In this document: positions 10,934 through 21,579 of the stretch, piece by piece
How positions within the stretch are numbered: position 1 is the first letter of the stretch
How the letters are laid out: every line of letters starts with the position of its first letter
Source of the DNA: Notamacropus eugenii
Lineage: Eukaryota > Chordata > Mammalia > Diprotodontia > Macropodidae
DNA length: 64,000 bases
Reading direction: 5' to 3'
Assembly: GCF_028372415.1 (NCBI RefSeq)
Contig: NC_092875.1
Coordinates: forward strand, 53,446,271-53,510,270
Made by a program: the position numbers and the translations under genes
Notes under the pieces: model-generated
Database searches by the model: none
What the model was told of the DNA's origin: nothing
What the model saw: the letters and a program-made list of their open reading frames with translations, nothing else

Positions 10934-11624
10934 GAGGCCCAAGTTGGGAGAGGTCAAAGAGAGGTCATATAGGCCAGAGTCCCTTTCCTCTAGGGATAGA
11001 AAGATAACTGGCCCTCTCTCTGGCTCATACTCTGACCTTCTAAGATAAATGGCCCCGATGTCCATTTTAGGAGGCCAGGACATGCCCAACTGCTCCCAGA
11101 AAATGTCTGCTGAGTTAGAACCATAGATGGCCAGAACTGGAGGCTCCTTTAAGAGTTTGGTTCCCTCATTTGACATGTAGAAAGGCTGAGGGGCAGTGAG
11201 GTTTGTCTATCAGATCCAGAGACATCCTTGCCACTCATTCTAAACCTTTTCTTGTGATGACCTTTCCCAGGACACTTTCTTTCTGCGTTTGTGGGAACTC
11301 CAGAGGTTCCCAACAGGATTTGCCCTCAGATATAAAATGCACACAAAGTTAGGAAGCCCAGCTCCAATGTCCCTTCCTCCAGGAAGCCCCCTGAATTGGA
11401 GGGCCAGGAATAGTCAGTCCCCTAGGACATCACAGAGCTCTCCATTATGCTTAGATCTAATGCATTTATAATGTAATAGTCTATATTATCCCCAGCCAAC
11501 TCTCCTAAGTGTCAAGTGGTTTAAAATCTACATTACTAGAGGAAACTTTTCCACCAGGTGCTCTGTTCATGCACAAAATTACAGATGCAGCTTCCCCTCT
11601 TATCTCTTCTGTTATCCCCTTGAG

Positions 11625-11765
11625 AAGCAATATGGCAAAATGGGTAGAAAGCTGACTTCAGAGACAGGAAGACCTGGGTTCAAGTCCAGCTGCTTCTGGC
11701 ACATTCTGTTTGACCCTGGAGAAGTCCCTTTACCTCTCAACGTCACTCTGTAAGACTAAGATACA
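11625..11765 (+). repeat. MIR-type SINE copy
   Basis: Contains 'ggaagacctgggttcaagtc' and 'tgaccctggagaagtccctt', the tRNA-box and CORE portions of a MIR-like SINE. Confidence 0.55.
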
Positions 11766-11850
11766 AAGTGTGTGTTGATGTGCACTGGGAAAGGGAGGTC
11801 CCTAACTGGAGTTCTCTGCATCTATGAAATCCCAGGCATAGACTTCTGGA

Positions 11851-11952
11851 AAGGAGAGGAGGGGAGTGGAGGGGAGGAGAGAGGTGAAAAGAGAGGAGAA
11901 GAGAGGAGAGGAGAGGACTGGACAGGAGAGGAAGGGAGAGGAGAGGAGAGGA
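11851..11952. repeat. Purine-rich GGAGA tract
   Basis: About 100 bases of nearly pure A/G on the plus strand with a GAGAGGAGAGG pattern. Confidence 0.85.
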
Positions 11953-12499
11953 ATGCATAGTACGTTTTTGCATATTTGTATCTCTCTATCTGTGGTTTTT
12001 TCTAGTGGCAGTGGGGAGGGAGGGAGGGAGGGAGACAGTTTGGAACTTACAATGTAACAAAAAAATACATTAAATTAAATTTTAAAAAAGAAAGGAAAGG
12101 AACAGGCATTTATTAAGCACCCATTATGTGCTAATTGTTTTACATATAAATAGATGTTTTCTAAATGAAAGAGGTTTGAACATGCACAGAGAAATAGATA
12201 GAAGGGGAAGCCTGAAGGGGATAAGAAATGTGTGGTCTATGGCCCTTTGAGACCTCCACTTTGGTCTCAGGGAAGCCTTCATCACTGAGGCTCTCAGAAG
12301 GCACTTGGAAAAGTGATGAGGTTCTGCCCTGCACAGAGAACACTTCCAGCTCCTTGTTTGGGGCTGGGGGAGTATAGGGATGGTCTGGAAATCTAATTGT
12401 TTCTTCCCAGCTCTGACACTTTCTGCAACTTTGGGCTAGGTTGTCTGCTCGCTGGATCTCAGTTTGCTCAATTGCAACAGGGTTGGAGTCTCCAAGGCC

Positions 12500-12690
12500 C
12501 TTCCCAGATCAAACCTTCTACATTCTGTATGCTAAGGATACTCGCTAAGCTCTGACATCCTGGATTCTAAGGGCTTCCCCCAAAGCTCTGACAATCTCCA
12601 TTCTAAAGGCTCTCCCAGCTTTGACTTTCTAGGTTCTAAGAACCTCCCAGTTTTAGCCATATTATGCCTTATATTCTAAGAAACTTCCTA
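12500..12690 (+). repeat. Degenerate tandem repeat, unit about 35 bp, grown from a MIR tail
   Basis: The phrase 'gctctgacatcctggattctaagg-cttccc' recurs about five times with changes ('agctctgacaatctccattc', 'ctttgactttctaggttcta', 'agaacctcccag'). It directly follows a MIR-like block at about 12365-12500, so the array seems to have formed by expansion of that element's 3' part. Confidence 0.5.
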
Positions 12691-12868
12691 GTTCAACACC
12701 GTTTCAATCCCTAAGTCTTAATTTCACCTCCACTTCCTGGAGTACAAGCTTGTCAAGTGCCTCCCTTCTGTTTCTGTTCACCTCAAGCCCATTTCCCATC
12801 TTCTGTCCCCTCTGCAGCTTCCCTCCTCCTCCCTCCCCCAGCCATTTAGGCCTTGGCATCCTCCCTAC

Positions 12869-13010
12869 TTGTCATGTGGAAGTTATCCAGCTTGTAAAAG
12901 TCCCTGAGGCTGCAGCATTCCAGGTCCCATCCAAAAACACTAGTCCATTGGTGTCAGGATCCAGGTTGGAGGAGAAGCTGCAGTTGCAGATGACCAGTAC
13001 AGAGCCCATG
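12869..13010 (-). pseudogene. MUC16: MUC16 membrane-proximal domain exon (FSSNLDP), frameshifted
   Basis: Acceptor TGGTCCACAG and donor GTAGGGAGG bracket 142 bp reading MGSVLVICNCSFSSNLDPD then VFLDGTWNA, against human MDSVLVTVKALFSSNLDPSLVEQVFLDKTLNA. The next human segment, STYQLVDIHVTE, is recognisable as YKLDNFHMT but in another frame. A frame-changing indel therefore lies after the TWNA segment, and the original frame ends at TGA just before the donor. Confidence 0.75.
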
Positions 13011-13207
13011 CTGTGGACCAAGATTACAGGACATTTGGTCAGGGGACCCAATTGCCCTTCCCAGTGTGGCCTTGGTCTTCAAAGTTAACAACTCTGGTGT
13101 GAGTTGAGGTGGTTTTCTTTCCTGTAGCCCAGGGAGGCAAGGTGAGAGGACTCCACAAAACCTCAGTGATCAATTGATCAATCAACTAGCATTTACTGAA
13201 CACCTAC

Positions 13208-13756
13208 TGTTGAGGTTCAGGGGTGCTAGGGAACCCTGAAATACCAACACGCTGGGTCTTGCTTGAATGAATTCGACACAAGCCTTCTTAAAGCCAAAGA
13301 AAAACCAAGTTTATTAAAGATTTGCCACCTTGGGTTGACTCTTAAGGAGCCTAACTTTTTCTAACACTTGTATTGCAAAGTAGGCCAGATAGAATCTTAA
13401 CTAGACAGTCTGAACTGGATTGAATCTCAGCGCCTTCAGGGAGGCAAGATGGACCTTAAATACAGAAAAAGACTGACGGAAGAATCCAGGTGCCGCCAAC
13501 TAGTCTGGGGCTCCTGGAATGGTCTTGATGGGGCAGTCTAGATAGACTTTAGGGAGGGTCTTGATGGAAGTGGCTGGTAATAAGATCAAAGGAATGCTAA
13601 ATAGAAGATAGGGAGTATCCAACCTGGGAGAAATGGAAAGGGAATCCAAGCAGCGCCCCCAAAGGCCAGACTTTCCGGGGGGCCCTTCAGACAAATGGGA
13701 CAAAAACCCTCCTGATCCAAGGGAAAAAGGTCTTGGCTTGGGCTTGTACCTCACCA
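13208..13756 (-). mobile_element. Solo LTR of an endogenous retrovirus (fossil)
   Basis: A 549 bp unit has ends TGTTGAGG and CCTCACCA (near-perfect inverted repeats). It is flanked on both sides by CTAC, a 4 bp target duplication, and sits inside an older SINE/LINE tail ('catttactgaacac' on the left, 'atgtgcaaggtactgtgcta' on the right). A polyadenylation signal on the minus strand near 13310 gives the orientation. A 4 bp duplication fits class I (gamma-like) elements. No internal region remains. Confidence 0.65.
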
Positions 13757-14059
13757 CTACTATGTGCAAGGTACTGTGCTAGGCACTGGAGAGACATGTT
13801 CACCTAATCTAATCTCTGGCAGGGAAAGAACTCTTCTATAGTGTCCCTGATAGGTTGCTTTTTCTATCTTCTGCTCAACCACCAGTGGTTCTGATTTTAA
13901 GGATGTTCTGTCATTAAGTGGAAGTCTATCTCCTGTACAACTGCCAACCCCACCACCTTGCCCTTGTTTTCTCCACTTGAAGCCCATAGCGGAAGTCTGT
14001 TTGTTTTGCCCCATGATGGCATTCCAACACTGGAAGATTTTTCTCCAGTACCCTGAGAC

Positions 14060-14470
14060 TGCAGAATCATCGAATCTAAGCATTGGGAGGGAACTCAGTG
14101 ACCACCTAGACCTGTACCCCTCAACAACATCCCTGACAAGCATAATCCGTTCTCTGTCTACCCCCCAATATGCCTGTGACTCAGTGAGGAAAACCACCAA
14201 TTGAATTGTTTCAACTTATCCTCACAGTACAAGGTTCAGAGTTTCCTTCCCCTTCCTCTACACTGTCCTCTTTTCCTCCTGAAATGTGGTGACCAGAACT
14301 GGAGCCAACCTTCCATTTGGGGTCTATTTGGGACAGAGGGCCCAGTGCCTCCATGTCCCTGATCTGGGACCCTATTTTTTTATTCATAAGGCCTGAGGTA
14401 ATGTCAGCTGTCCTGACTGTATTCTCTTTTCTCCAGGACTGTCCAGGGGCACAGAGCAGGTGGAAATCAC
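14060..14470 (+). repeat. Ancient interspersed repeat of the 21.6 kb family
   Basis: Shares its order of phrases with the block at 21.6-23.9 kb: 'gggagggaactcagtgacca', then 'ctgacaagcataatc', then 'tgaaatgtggtgaccagaac'. Probably an old LINE 3' region (CR1/L3-like); class uncertain. Confidence 0.35.
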
Positions 14471-14639
14471 CTGAGAGGAAGTGATTGTAGTCAGGACAGG
14501 CACCAAGTCTGGCCCAGGATACAGTTCTCTATGGCATACAATCTATAACCTTACACAAACAAGGTTTCCTCACCTCTGAATGTTTACTCTGAAATTCTGA
14601 TGGTTAGAATCACATAGGATTTTAGGAGCAAAGATTTAG

Positions 14640-14840
14640 GCTTGGAAGGGACCCCACTAAATATCAAATCCCATGACATAGAAGAGAGACCACTGGTTCT
14701 GGGTCTGATGACAGAGGATCTGGGTTCAAATCCTGCCTCTGACACTCACTACTACCTTGATCAGCCTCACTTTCCTTATAGGTAAACTGAGGAGGCTGGA
14801 TTAAATGGCTTGTGAGCTTTTTAGGTTTCTTCCAGATCCA
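14640..14840 (+). repeat. MIR-type SINE copy
   Basis: 'gatctgggttcaaatcctgc', then 'ctttccttataggtaaactg', then 'gaggctggattaaatggctt' is the MIR order. Confidence 0.6.
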
Positions 14841-14881
14841 CAATTCTCTGTGTGTCTCTGTCTCTTTCCCTGTTTCTCCCC

Positions 14882-14886
<5 letters not shown>

Positions 14887-14916
<30 letters not shown>

Positions 14917-14975
14917 TGTCTGTCTGTCTGTCTGTCTCTGTCTCCCTCTTGCTTTCTCTGTCCATGTGTGTGTAT
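14887..14975. repeat. (GT)n and (TCTG)n compound microsatellite
   Basis: About 14 GT units pass directly into TCTG units and then into CT/GT-rich sequence. Confidence 0.9.
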
Positions 14976-15883
14976 GTGTGTCTGTTGGTCTGCCTCTCCT
15001 CCTACAGTGGAACTGTGGTTCAAACCTTGATCCTCTAATCAGAATCTGAAGGCATTAAATTAAGAAGTTGAGGGGCAAAATATAAGTGTTATCTGTGGGT
15101 ATTTGAAGTATTTTTTGAGAGAGTTGTGTAACATTAAACCATCAGTACTTACAAATTCATGAGCTCACAATAGTTCATGAGCTTGACTGGAAGAGCAAAA
15201 TCAAGTACTGACAAGACAGGATACAAAGCATGAACATGGGCGGGGATGGGGGAGAGAAGGGATGGAGAGGGAGAGGGAGACGACATAGGGGACAAAGTCT
15301 GAAGTAGATTGAACACCCTGGGGAGGTATATAGGAGGGGAGAGGGCAGGGCATATTGAAGTCACTGTGGGGAGAGATTAAGGGGAGGACCATGAAGAGAT
15401 GGGACTCCAGTCATCCAGGGTTATACCTTACCAAGAGACAAATTTATTTTGATGAAAGGAAAAACAGTTGTAGTTTCCCCAAAGTGGAAAGGACAGCCTT
15501 GGGAAAAGATGAGTTCTCTCTTACTAGACGTCTTTAGACAGGAGATGGATGATTATTTGTCAGTCACGTGATATTAGGGACCTTTGTTCAGGTCTAAGGT
15601 GCTCTAAACATCTTCTATGGTTCATTGCAATCCTGGATTCTGCAATCTATCTGGGCCCTGCCACTAGGCCCCTCTGTGGAGGGACTAGGTCTGAGGTCCA
15701 GACTTCCCATTAATGCCTTCCTTCTACCTCTGGAACTCTTATTCTCCCCATCCCTTCTGGTTACATATAAAGCTCAGACATTTCTACCATCCATACCCTT
15801 GACCCACATCAGTAAGATCCCTATCAACTCATGCTTTCCCCCATTTATGTTGATCCCTATTTTTCTTCCTTCAACCATTCATT

Positions 15884-16045
15884 CATCCATCCATCAGTCC
15901 ACGCGTCCATCCATCCATCCATCCATTCACCTGTCAGTCTGCCAATCCATGCATATTTCTATGTATCTATCTGTCTGTCAGTCTGTCTGTCTGTCTGTCT
16001 ACCTATCTATTGATCTGTCCATCTATCCATCTACTCATTCATCCT
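15884..16045. repeat. (CCAT)n / (TCTG)n / (CTAT)n compound microsatellite
   Basis: Tetranucleotide runs CCAT, then TCTG, then CTAT follow each other over about 160 bp, with point changes. Confidence 0.85.
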
Positions 16046-16189
16046 ACTGACAAATATTTATTAGCCATATGTCATATGGAACTATGGGAAAGACAGGAAG
16101 ATAAAAGTCACATACTCCTTGCTTTCAAGGAGTTTTCATTCTAATAGCAGAGCAACCTATGAGAGAGAAATAAGTACAAATGTAGGCTA

Positions 16190-16410
16190 AATGATAGAGT
16201 GAATAAAGCATGGGACCTGAAGTTAGAAAGACCTGGAACAAATTCTGCCTTAGAGAGTTGCTAGCTGTGTGACCCTGGACAAGTCACTTGACCCCTCTCA
16301 GCTTTAGTTTTCTCATCTCTAAAGTGAGGATAATAATAGCACCTGCCTAACAACGTAATTATCAAGATGTCCTGAAAAGGGCTATGGAAATATTAGCTAT
16401 GATTTTGAGA
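16190..16410 (+). repeat. MIR SINE copy
   Basis: A well-preserved MIR pattern: 'gctagctgtgtgaccctgga', then 'caagtcacttgacccctctc', 'tttctcatctctaaagtgag' and 'gataataatagcacctgcct'. Confidence 0.7.
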
Positions 16411-17525
16411 AGCCTGGACAAAGTGCTAGGAGAAATTTTAAGATGGAGGATCACCTTTATTTGGGGGCAGGAAGGAAAGGACTGGGAAAGATTCTTGGAG
16501 GAAATTGACTCCTGAGCAAAACCACTACTAGTAATTTTTTTTTTAATTTAACTTTTAACATTTATTTTCACAAAATTTTGGGTTACAAATTTTCTCCCCT
16601 TTTATCCCCTCCCCCCCCCAAACCCAAGCATTCTAATTGCCCCTGTGACCAATCTGCTCTCTCCTCTCTCCTCTCTCCCTGTCCATGTCTCCGTCTTCTC
16701 TTTTGTCCTGTAGGGCCAGATAGCTTTCTTGACCCCTTAACCTGTATTTCTTGTTACCCAGTGGTAAGAACATTACATTTGGTCCTAACACTTTGAGTTC
16801 CAACTTCTTTAGCTCCCTCCCTCTCCACCCCTTCCCCTTGGAAGACAAGCAATTCAATATAGGCCAAATCTGTGCAGTTTTGCAAATGATTTCCATACTA
16901 GTTGTGTTGTATAGGACTAACTATATTTCCCTCCATCCTATCCTGTCCCCCATTACTTCTATTTTCTTATGGTTCTTTCCCTCCCCATGAGTGTCGACCT
17001 CGGATTGCAATCTCCTCCAAATGCCCTCCCCTCCATCCTCCCCCCCACCCTGCTTGTGCCCCTGTCCCCCACTCTCCTGTATTATGAGATAGGTTTTCCT
17101 ATCAAAATGAGTGTGCATTATATTCTTTCCTTTAGTGGAATGTGATGAGAGTAGACCTCATGTTTTTCTCTTGCCTCCCCTCTTTATCCCACCACTAATA
17201 AGTCTTTTGCTTGCCTCTTTTATGAGAGATAATTTGCCCCATATAACTTCTCCCTTTCTCCTCCCAATATTTCTCTCTCACTGCTTGATTTCATTTTTTT
17301 TTAAAGATATAATCCCATCCTCTTCAATTCACTCTGTGCGCTCTGTCTCTATGTATGTGTGTGTGTGTGTGCATGTGTGTGTGTGTGTGTATTCCCACCC
17401 AGTACCCAGATACTGAAATGTTTCAAGAGTTACAAATATTATCTTTCCATGTAGGAATGTAAACAGTTCAACTTTAGTAAATCCCTTATGACTTCTCTTT
17501 GCTGTTCACCTTTTCATGGTTCTCT

Positions 17526-18518
17526 TCATTCTTGTGTTAGAAAGTCAAATTTTCTTTCTAGCTCTGGTCTTTTCATCAGGAAAATTTGAAAATCCTCTAT
17601 TTCATTGAAAGACCATTTTTTCTCCTGAAGTATTATACTCAGTTTTGCTGGGTAGGTGATTCTTGGTTTTAGTCCTAGTTCCTTTGACTTCTGGAATATC
17701 CTATTCCATTCCCTTCGATCCCTTAATGTAGAGGGAGCTAGATCTTGTGTTATCCTGATTGTATTTCCACAATACTTGAATTGTTTCTTTCTAGCTGCTT
17801 GCAATATTTTCTCTTTCACCTGGGAATTCTGTAATTTGGCCACAATGCTCCTAGGAGTTTCTCTTTTTGGATCTCTTTCATGCGGTGTTCTGCGGATTCC
17901 TTGAATATTTATTTTGCCCTCTGGTTCTAGAATCTCAGGGCAGTTTTCCTTGATAATTTCATGGAAGACGATGTCTAGGCTCTTCTTTTGATCATGGTTT
18001 TCAGGTAGTCCCAGAATTTTTACATTGTCTCTCCTGATTCTATTTTCCAGGTCAGTTGTTTTTCCAATAAGATATTTCACATTATCTTCCATTTTTCGAA
18101 TCTGCATGCTATGTTCTGTGATATCTGTCTTTCTCATAAAGTCCTTAGCGTCCATCTGTACCATTACAGTTTTGAAAGATCTATTTTCTTCAGTGAGCTT
18201 TTGAATCTCCTTTTCCATTTGGTTAATTCTGCTTTTGAAAGCATTCTTCTCCTCATTGGCCCCTTGCATCTCCCTTGCCAACTGAGTTAGGCTAGTTCTC
18301 AAGGTGCCAATTTCTTCAAGATTTTTTTGGTTCTCCTTTAGCAGGGAGCTGATCTGCTTTTCATGCTTCTCCCTCATCCCTCTCATTTCTCTTCCCAGTC
18401 TTTCCTCCACCTCTCTAACTTGATTTTCAAAATTCCTCTTGATCTCTTCCATGGCCTGAGCCCATTGGGTGGGCTGGGACACAGAATCCTTGATTTCTGT
18501 GTCTTTGCCTGGTGGCAA
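17526..18518 (-). CDS. HAL1/L1 ORF1 RNA-binding protein
   Basis: An uninterrupted frame of about 330 codons. The N-terminal half (roughly residues 15-145) is heptad-rich coiled coil (QVREVEERLGREMRG, INQMEKEIQKLTEE). An RRM-like part follows (RRDNVKILGLPE, IIKENCPEILEPEG, IQGIRRTP), then a basic C-terminal domain (AARKKQFKYCGNTIRI, RDRREW, ITYPAKLSII). This is the trimeric nucleic-acid chaperone of L1 elements. The first codon shown is not ATG; the true start may be the ATG near 18450 (MEEIKRNF) or lie upstream. No stop or frameshift is seen in the body, so the copy is fairly young. Confidence 0.85.
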   Translation of the reverse strand: MPPGKDTEIKDSVSQPTQWAQAMEEIKRNFENQVREVEERLGREMRGMREKHEKQISSLLKENQKNLEEIGTLRTSLTQLAREMQGANEEKNAFKSRINQMEKEIQKLTEENRSFKTVMVQMDAKDFMRKTDITEHSMQIRKMEDNVKYLIGKTTDLENRIRRDNVKILGLPENHDQKKSLDIVFHEIIKENCPEILEPEGKINIQGIRRTPHERDPKRETPRSIVAKLQNSQVKEKILQAARKKQFKYCGNTIRITQDLAPSTLRDRREWNRIFQKSKELGLKPRITYPAKLSIILQEKKWSFNEIEDFQIFLMKRPELERKFDFLTQE

Positions 18519-18689
18519 GCATTATTCCTCCCCATCAGAAAGGAAGGGAGGAAGTGTCTTTTCTCCGAGAAAGTACCCTTCAATAGTTTTATCTCTTTTC
18601 CCTTTTCTGGGCATTCTCCCCAGCCAGTGACCTGACCTCTGAATGTTCTCCTCACACCCTCCTCGCCTCCTGGTCCTCCCAGCCAGCGT

Positions 18690-19455
18690 TTGGGAACTGA
18701 GATTCAAATGCTGCTTCCCGCCTTAGGATTTTTGGCGGGGGCAGGGCTGCTATTCAGTGTGAGAATTAAGTTCAGGTGGTCAGGGGCAGGGCCGCCTCTC
18801 TGGCTCAGTTCCCTCTGGGGGTTTTTGCACAGACCTTTCACAATGGATCCAGGCTCCCACCCGTTTGGGGAGCCCCTGTCTGCAGCCACCTCTCAGCTTC
18901 TATCTCCTGGGGGGGGCCCAAGCCATGGGGGCACCCCACTCCCCTCTCGACCCGCCAAAGACACTCTCTCACCTACCCCCGTCAGTCACCTGTTGGTGGG
19001 GGGGGCTTGTGCCGCCGCTGGAGATCCCGTCTCTGGAGCCTTCTCGGATCTGTACCTCTCGGAGCCACGGCCACCGCCGCCGCCGCAGGTCCGGGCTGGG
19101 CTCCACGTCTGCAGCGCGACGGACCTTTTGCGAGAAGTTTGCAGGTCCCTCTGTGGGTGGAGGGACCCGCAAGGCCGCTGGAGATCCCGTCCCCGTAGCC
19201 CGCTCGGATCTTTTCCTCACGGTGTCGCTGCCGAGGCAGGGCTGCCCTCTGCTCCCCGTCCTGGCGCCCAGTCCATGGCACGAAGGACCCCCCGCGAGAG
19301 GTTTGGAGGTCTCTCCGGAACGGAAATCTCCCTCGCTCCAATATTCCGTGGTCTCTGGGTGCAGGATTCACCGTGAGTTACTCCCCTGTAGCTGTTCTGT
19401 GGTTTGTGGGTTTGGAGCTATGTGTATGTGCGTCTTTCTACTCCGCCATCTTGGC
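18690..19455 (-). promoter_or_regulatory. GC- and CpG-rich HAL1 5'UTR (internal promoter region)
   Basis: The 5' part of the HAL1 element is far richer in G+C and CpG than anything around it, for example 'ggccaccgccgccgccgcag' near 19070. L1 5'UTRs carry an internal promoter; that this copy is active is only an inference. It is the single strongest CpG cluster in the window. Confidence 0.5.
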
Positions 19456-20340
19456 TCCGCCACTACTAGTAATTTTTGTGTATGAGGCAAGGGACAATTG
19501 TATGTGTGGGGAATTGTTACGGGGAGGGAGCACTTCCTGGCACAATGCTAGCACACGTACTTCTGTGTACATTTACATGTTTGTGGTGGATGAGACTGGG
19601 CAAAGGAGGAGGTGGCTCAGGGCACATTTACTTGCACCATCTAAATTCCCTAGCTGCAGGAAGGCAGAGATGTACCCCAAGTGGAAACTGCCACTAGGGG
19701 GCAGGATCAAACCACTGAGGCCATGGAGGAGGGATTGTGCTGAACAAGGCTAGTGGTGCCCTGGGACAAAGCTCTAGTGGTCCCTTTCTAGTTATGTCTC
19801 TGTACCACAGCTGGGTCTATAGGGAAGGGAGAGATTTTTGACAGGAGGAAGACATTTCAGACGTGGAATAAGTATGAGAGCAAAAGCATGGAGATAAGAG
19901 GGCAGGATAGGAATGGGGGGCAGACTGGTTCAGTCTGGTTGAAATATAGAGCATGAGAAGGAACCCCCGTGCATCCCTCTGCTCTGCAGTCTCCCTTCTC
20001 ACCAGTGTTCTGGGGTTCCTGTCTCCCCCTCCATAGGAAAATATCAAGTCCACCCCCAAATGATAATACTTTTGCGTCACTTACTCTGAAAGAGCTTTGT
20101 GGCACTTTCTCCTACACTAGCATTCATTCTCAGCTTTGGCTCTGCATGTCCAATGGAGAAGCAGAGGATTCCTCTTCCTGCCCCATTTATTCTCTGGGCT
20201 TGTATACCTCAGCCTCAGAAATACCTGGAGTCAAATTCTGTCTCTGATCCATGCTGGCTATGTAATCCTGGGAAAAGCACTTAAGTTCTAGGGGCCAGAT
20301 AGCTCTCCAAGACAATGGGATTATAGGAAAAGTGGGATCT

Positions 20341-20560
20341 ACATTGGTGGGAGGAAGAGGAGAGGGAAAGAGAGAGAAAGAGGAAAAGGAGAGGTGAGAT
20401 AGAGAATGGGGAGGAAGAGAGAGACATATATGGCTGGGAAGGGGGATAGAGAGGGAAGAGGGGGAGGAGAGAAAAGAGACAGAGACAGAGTCAGAGAAAG
20501 AGAGACAGAGGGACGGAGAGACAGAAAGAGACCGAGAGAGAGACAGACAGAGACAGAGAC
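20341..20560. repeat. Purine-rich (GA)n-like tract
   Basis: About 220 bases almost free of C and T on the plus strand, made of GAGA, GGAA and ACAG motifs. A long polypurine strand of this kind can adopt triplex structure, but nothing here shows a function. Confidence 0.8.
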
Positions 20561-21249
20561 TGAGTGCCTGGGCCTATCCTGATAGCAACTTTTTGAGTTC
20601 CCAGAATGGATCCCCAGAGCTTTCTCAAACTCTCTTTGGGTGCCTGGGGAGGAGGAGGGAGTAGGGCCAGGGGCACACTCTGGTTTACCACACTACTCTA
20701 TTTCAGATGACACAGCTTTACTCAGGCAGCTAGCTCTACTGCCTCATCACAGGTCTCAGGTAGTTGTAACTCTGGCCAGGAAAACCACGCCCCCCCAACT
20801 ATCCTTCTCCCTCCCCCTTCCTCCCACTGCTCTAGTGCTGGCACTTAATGGATAATTGATTGCTCTTCCCCTACCCCTGCCAACCCCATCATTGGCTCCA
20901 TCTGGGCCAGTCTGCCTGCTGGCTTCTGACAGCCCTAAGATCTATGATCTAAGACTCCTTGGGGACACTCAGGGCAAGAACAGCTCTGGACAGGCCAGAT
21001 TTATCTCCAGTGCCCTTGTGAAGAGACAAGAAAAGGGACTGGGTACAGCCAATCCTGTCTCAGGCCTTGTCCCTCCTTAGTGGGGCCTAGTGGCAAGGCC
21101 CAGAGTAATTGGAGAATCCAGGAGAATCCATTGCAGAATCCAGGATTGCACTGAACCACAGAAGATGTTTAGAGCACCTTAGACCTGAACAAAGGTCCCT
21201 AATATCACATGGTTGACAAATGGTCATCCATCTTCTGTCTAAAGACCTC

Positions 21250-21440
21250 TAGTAAGAGAAAAGTCCTCTCTTCCCAAGACTGCCTCTTTCACTTTGGGAA
21301 AACTCTTAACTGTAGAGGTACTCATCATAGCTTCACTTGAAGAGACCTCAAAGGCCATCAAATCCAATCCTCTAACTGTACAGATGAGGAAACTGAGGCC
21401 TGGAAGTTTAAGTGATTGTCTAAGGTCCAACAAGTGATAT
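21250..21440 (-). repeat. MIR-type SINE, reverse
   Basis: Plus strand shows 'acagatgaggaaactgaggc', then 'aagtgattgtctaaggtcc'. Preceded by 'ccaatcctctaactg'. Confidence 0.55.
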
Positions 21441-21579
21441 GTGAAAGAACCTCTACATCCCTGGTCTATGGCAGTGGAAGGGACTGGGCTAGGACAGAGC
21501 TTGAACTTAGTTCTTCATTAGTAGGGATAACATCTGTTATCCCTGAAACCTCTGACTGATGCCCATGGAGCAAAGATTA

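Larger units (their letters stand above)
16540..19459 (-). mobile_element. HAL1 element (L1-derived, ORF1 only), complete
   Basis: On the minus strand the unit begins with an L1-type 5'UTR (GGAGCCAAGATGGCGGAGTA at the right end). It continues into an open ORF1, then about 1 kb of 3'UTR with a G-rich stretch and an A/T-rich end; there is no ORF2. The flanks repeat CCACTACTAGTAATTTTT at 16522-16539 and 19460-19477, an 18 bp target duplication (the first C may belong to the element). A second, co-linear copy at 59.9-62.6 kb has the same ORF2-less layout, so this is a family structure (half-L1, HAL1) rather than a chance deletion. It relies on L1 proteins in trans. Confidence 0.85.

Noticed and set aside
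12161-12343. Possible linker exon on the minus strand (SSLFQVPSESLSDEGFPE) between MUC16 exons
   Set aside because: It has a plausible acceptor (TCTCTGTGCAG) but no match to MUC16 that I can defend and no clear donor.
14664-15049. Open frames with VCVCVC or THTHTH runs, also near 3.7-3.9 and 51.5 kb
   Set aside because: They are translations of (GT)n arrays.
15884-16045. CRISPR-like regular repeat
   Set aside because: Simple tetranucleotide runs without spacers, in a mammalian genome.
18690-19485. Long plus-strand open frames (up to about 228 codons) rich in Pro/Arg
   Set aside because: They lie antisense within the G+C-rich 5'UTR of the minus-strand HAL1; stops are rare there because of base composition and no domain is recognisable.
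20575-20660. Minus-strand stretch KESLRKLWGSILGTQKVAIR as the missing MUC16 exon between 25.0 and 12.9 kb
   Set aside because: Similarity to the human KVTTLYKGSQLHDTFRFCLV segment is too weak and no good donor follows.
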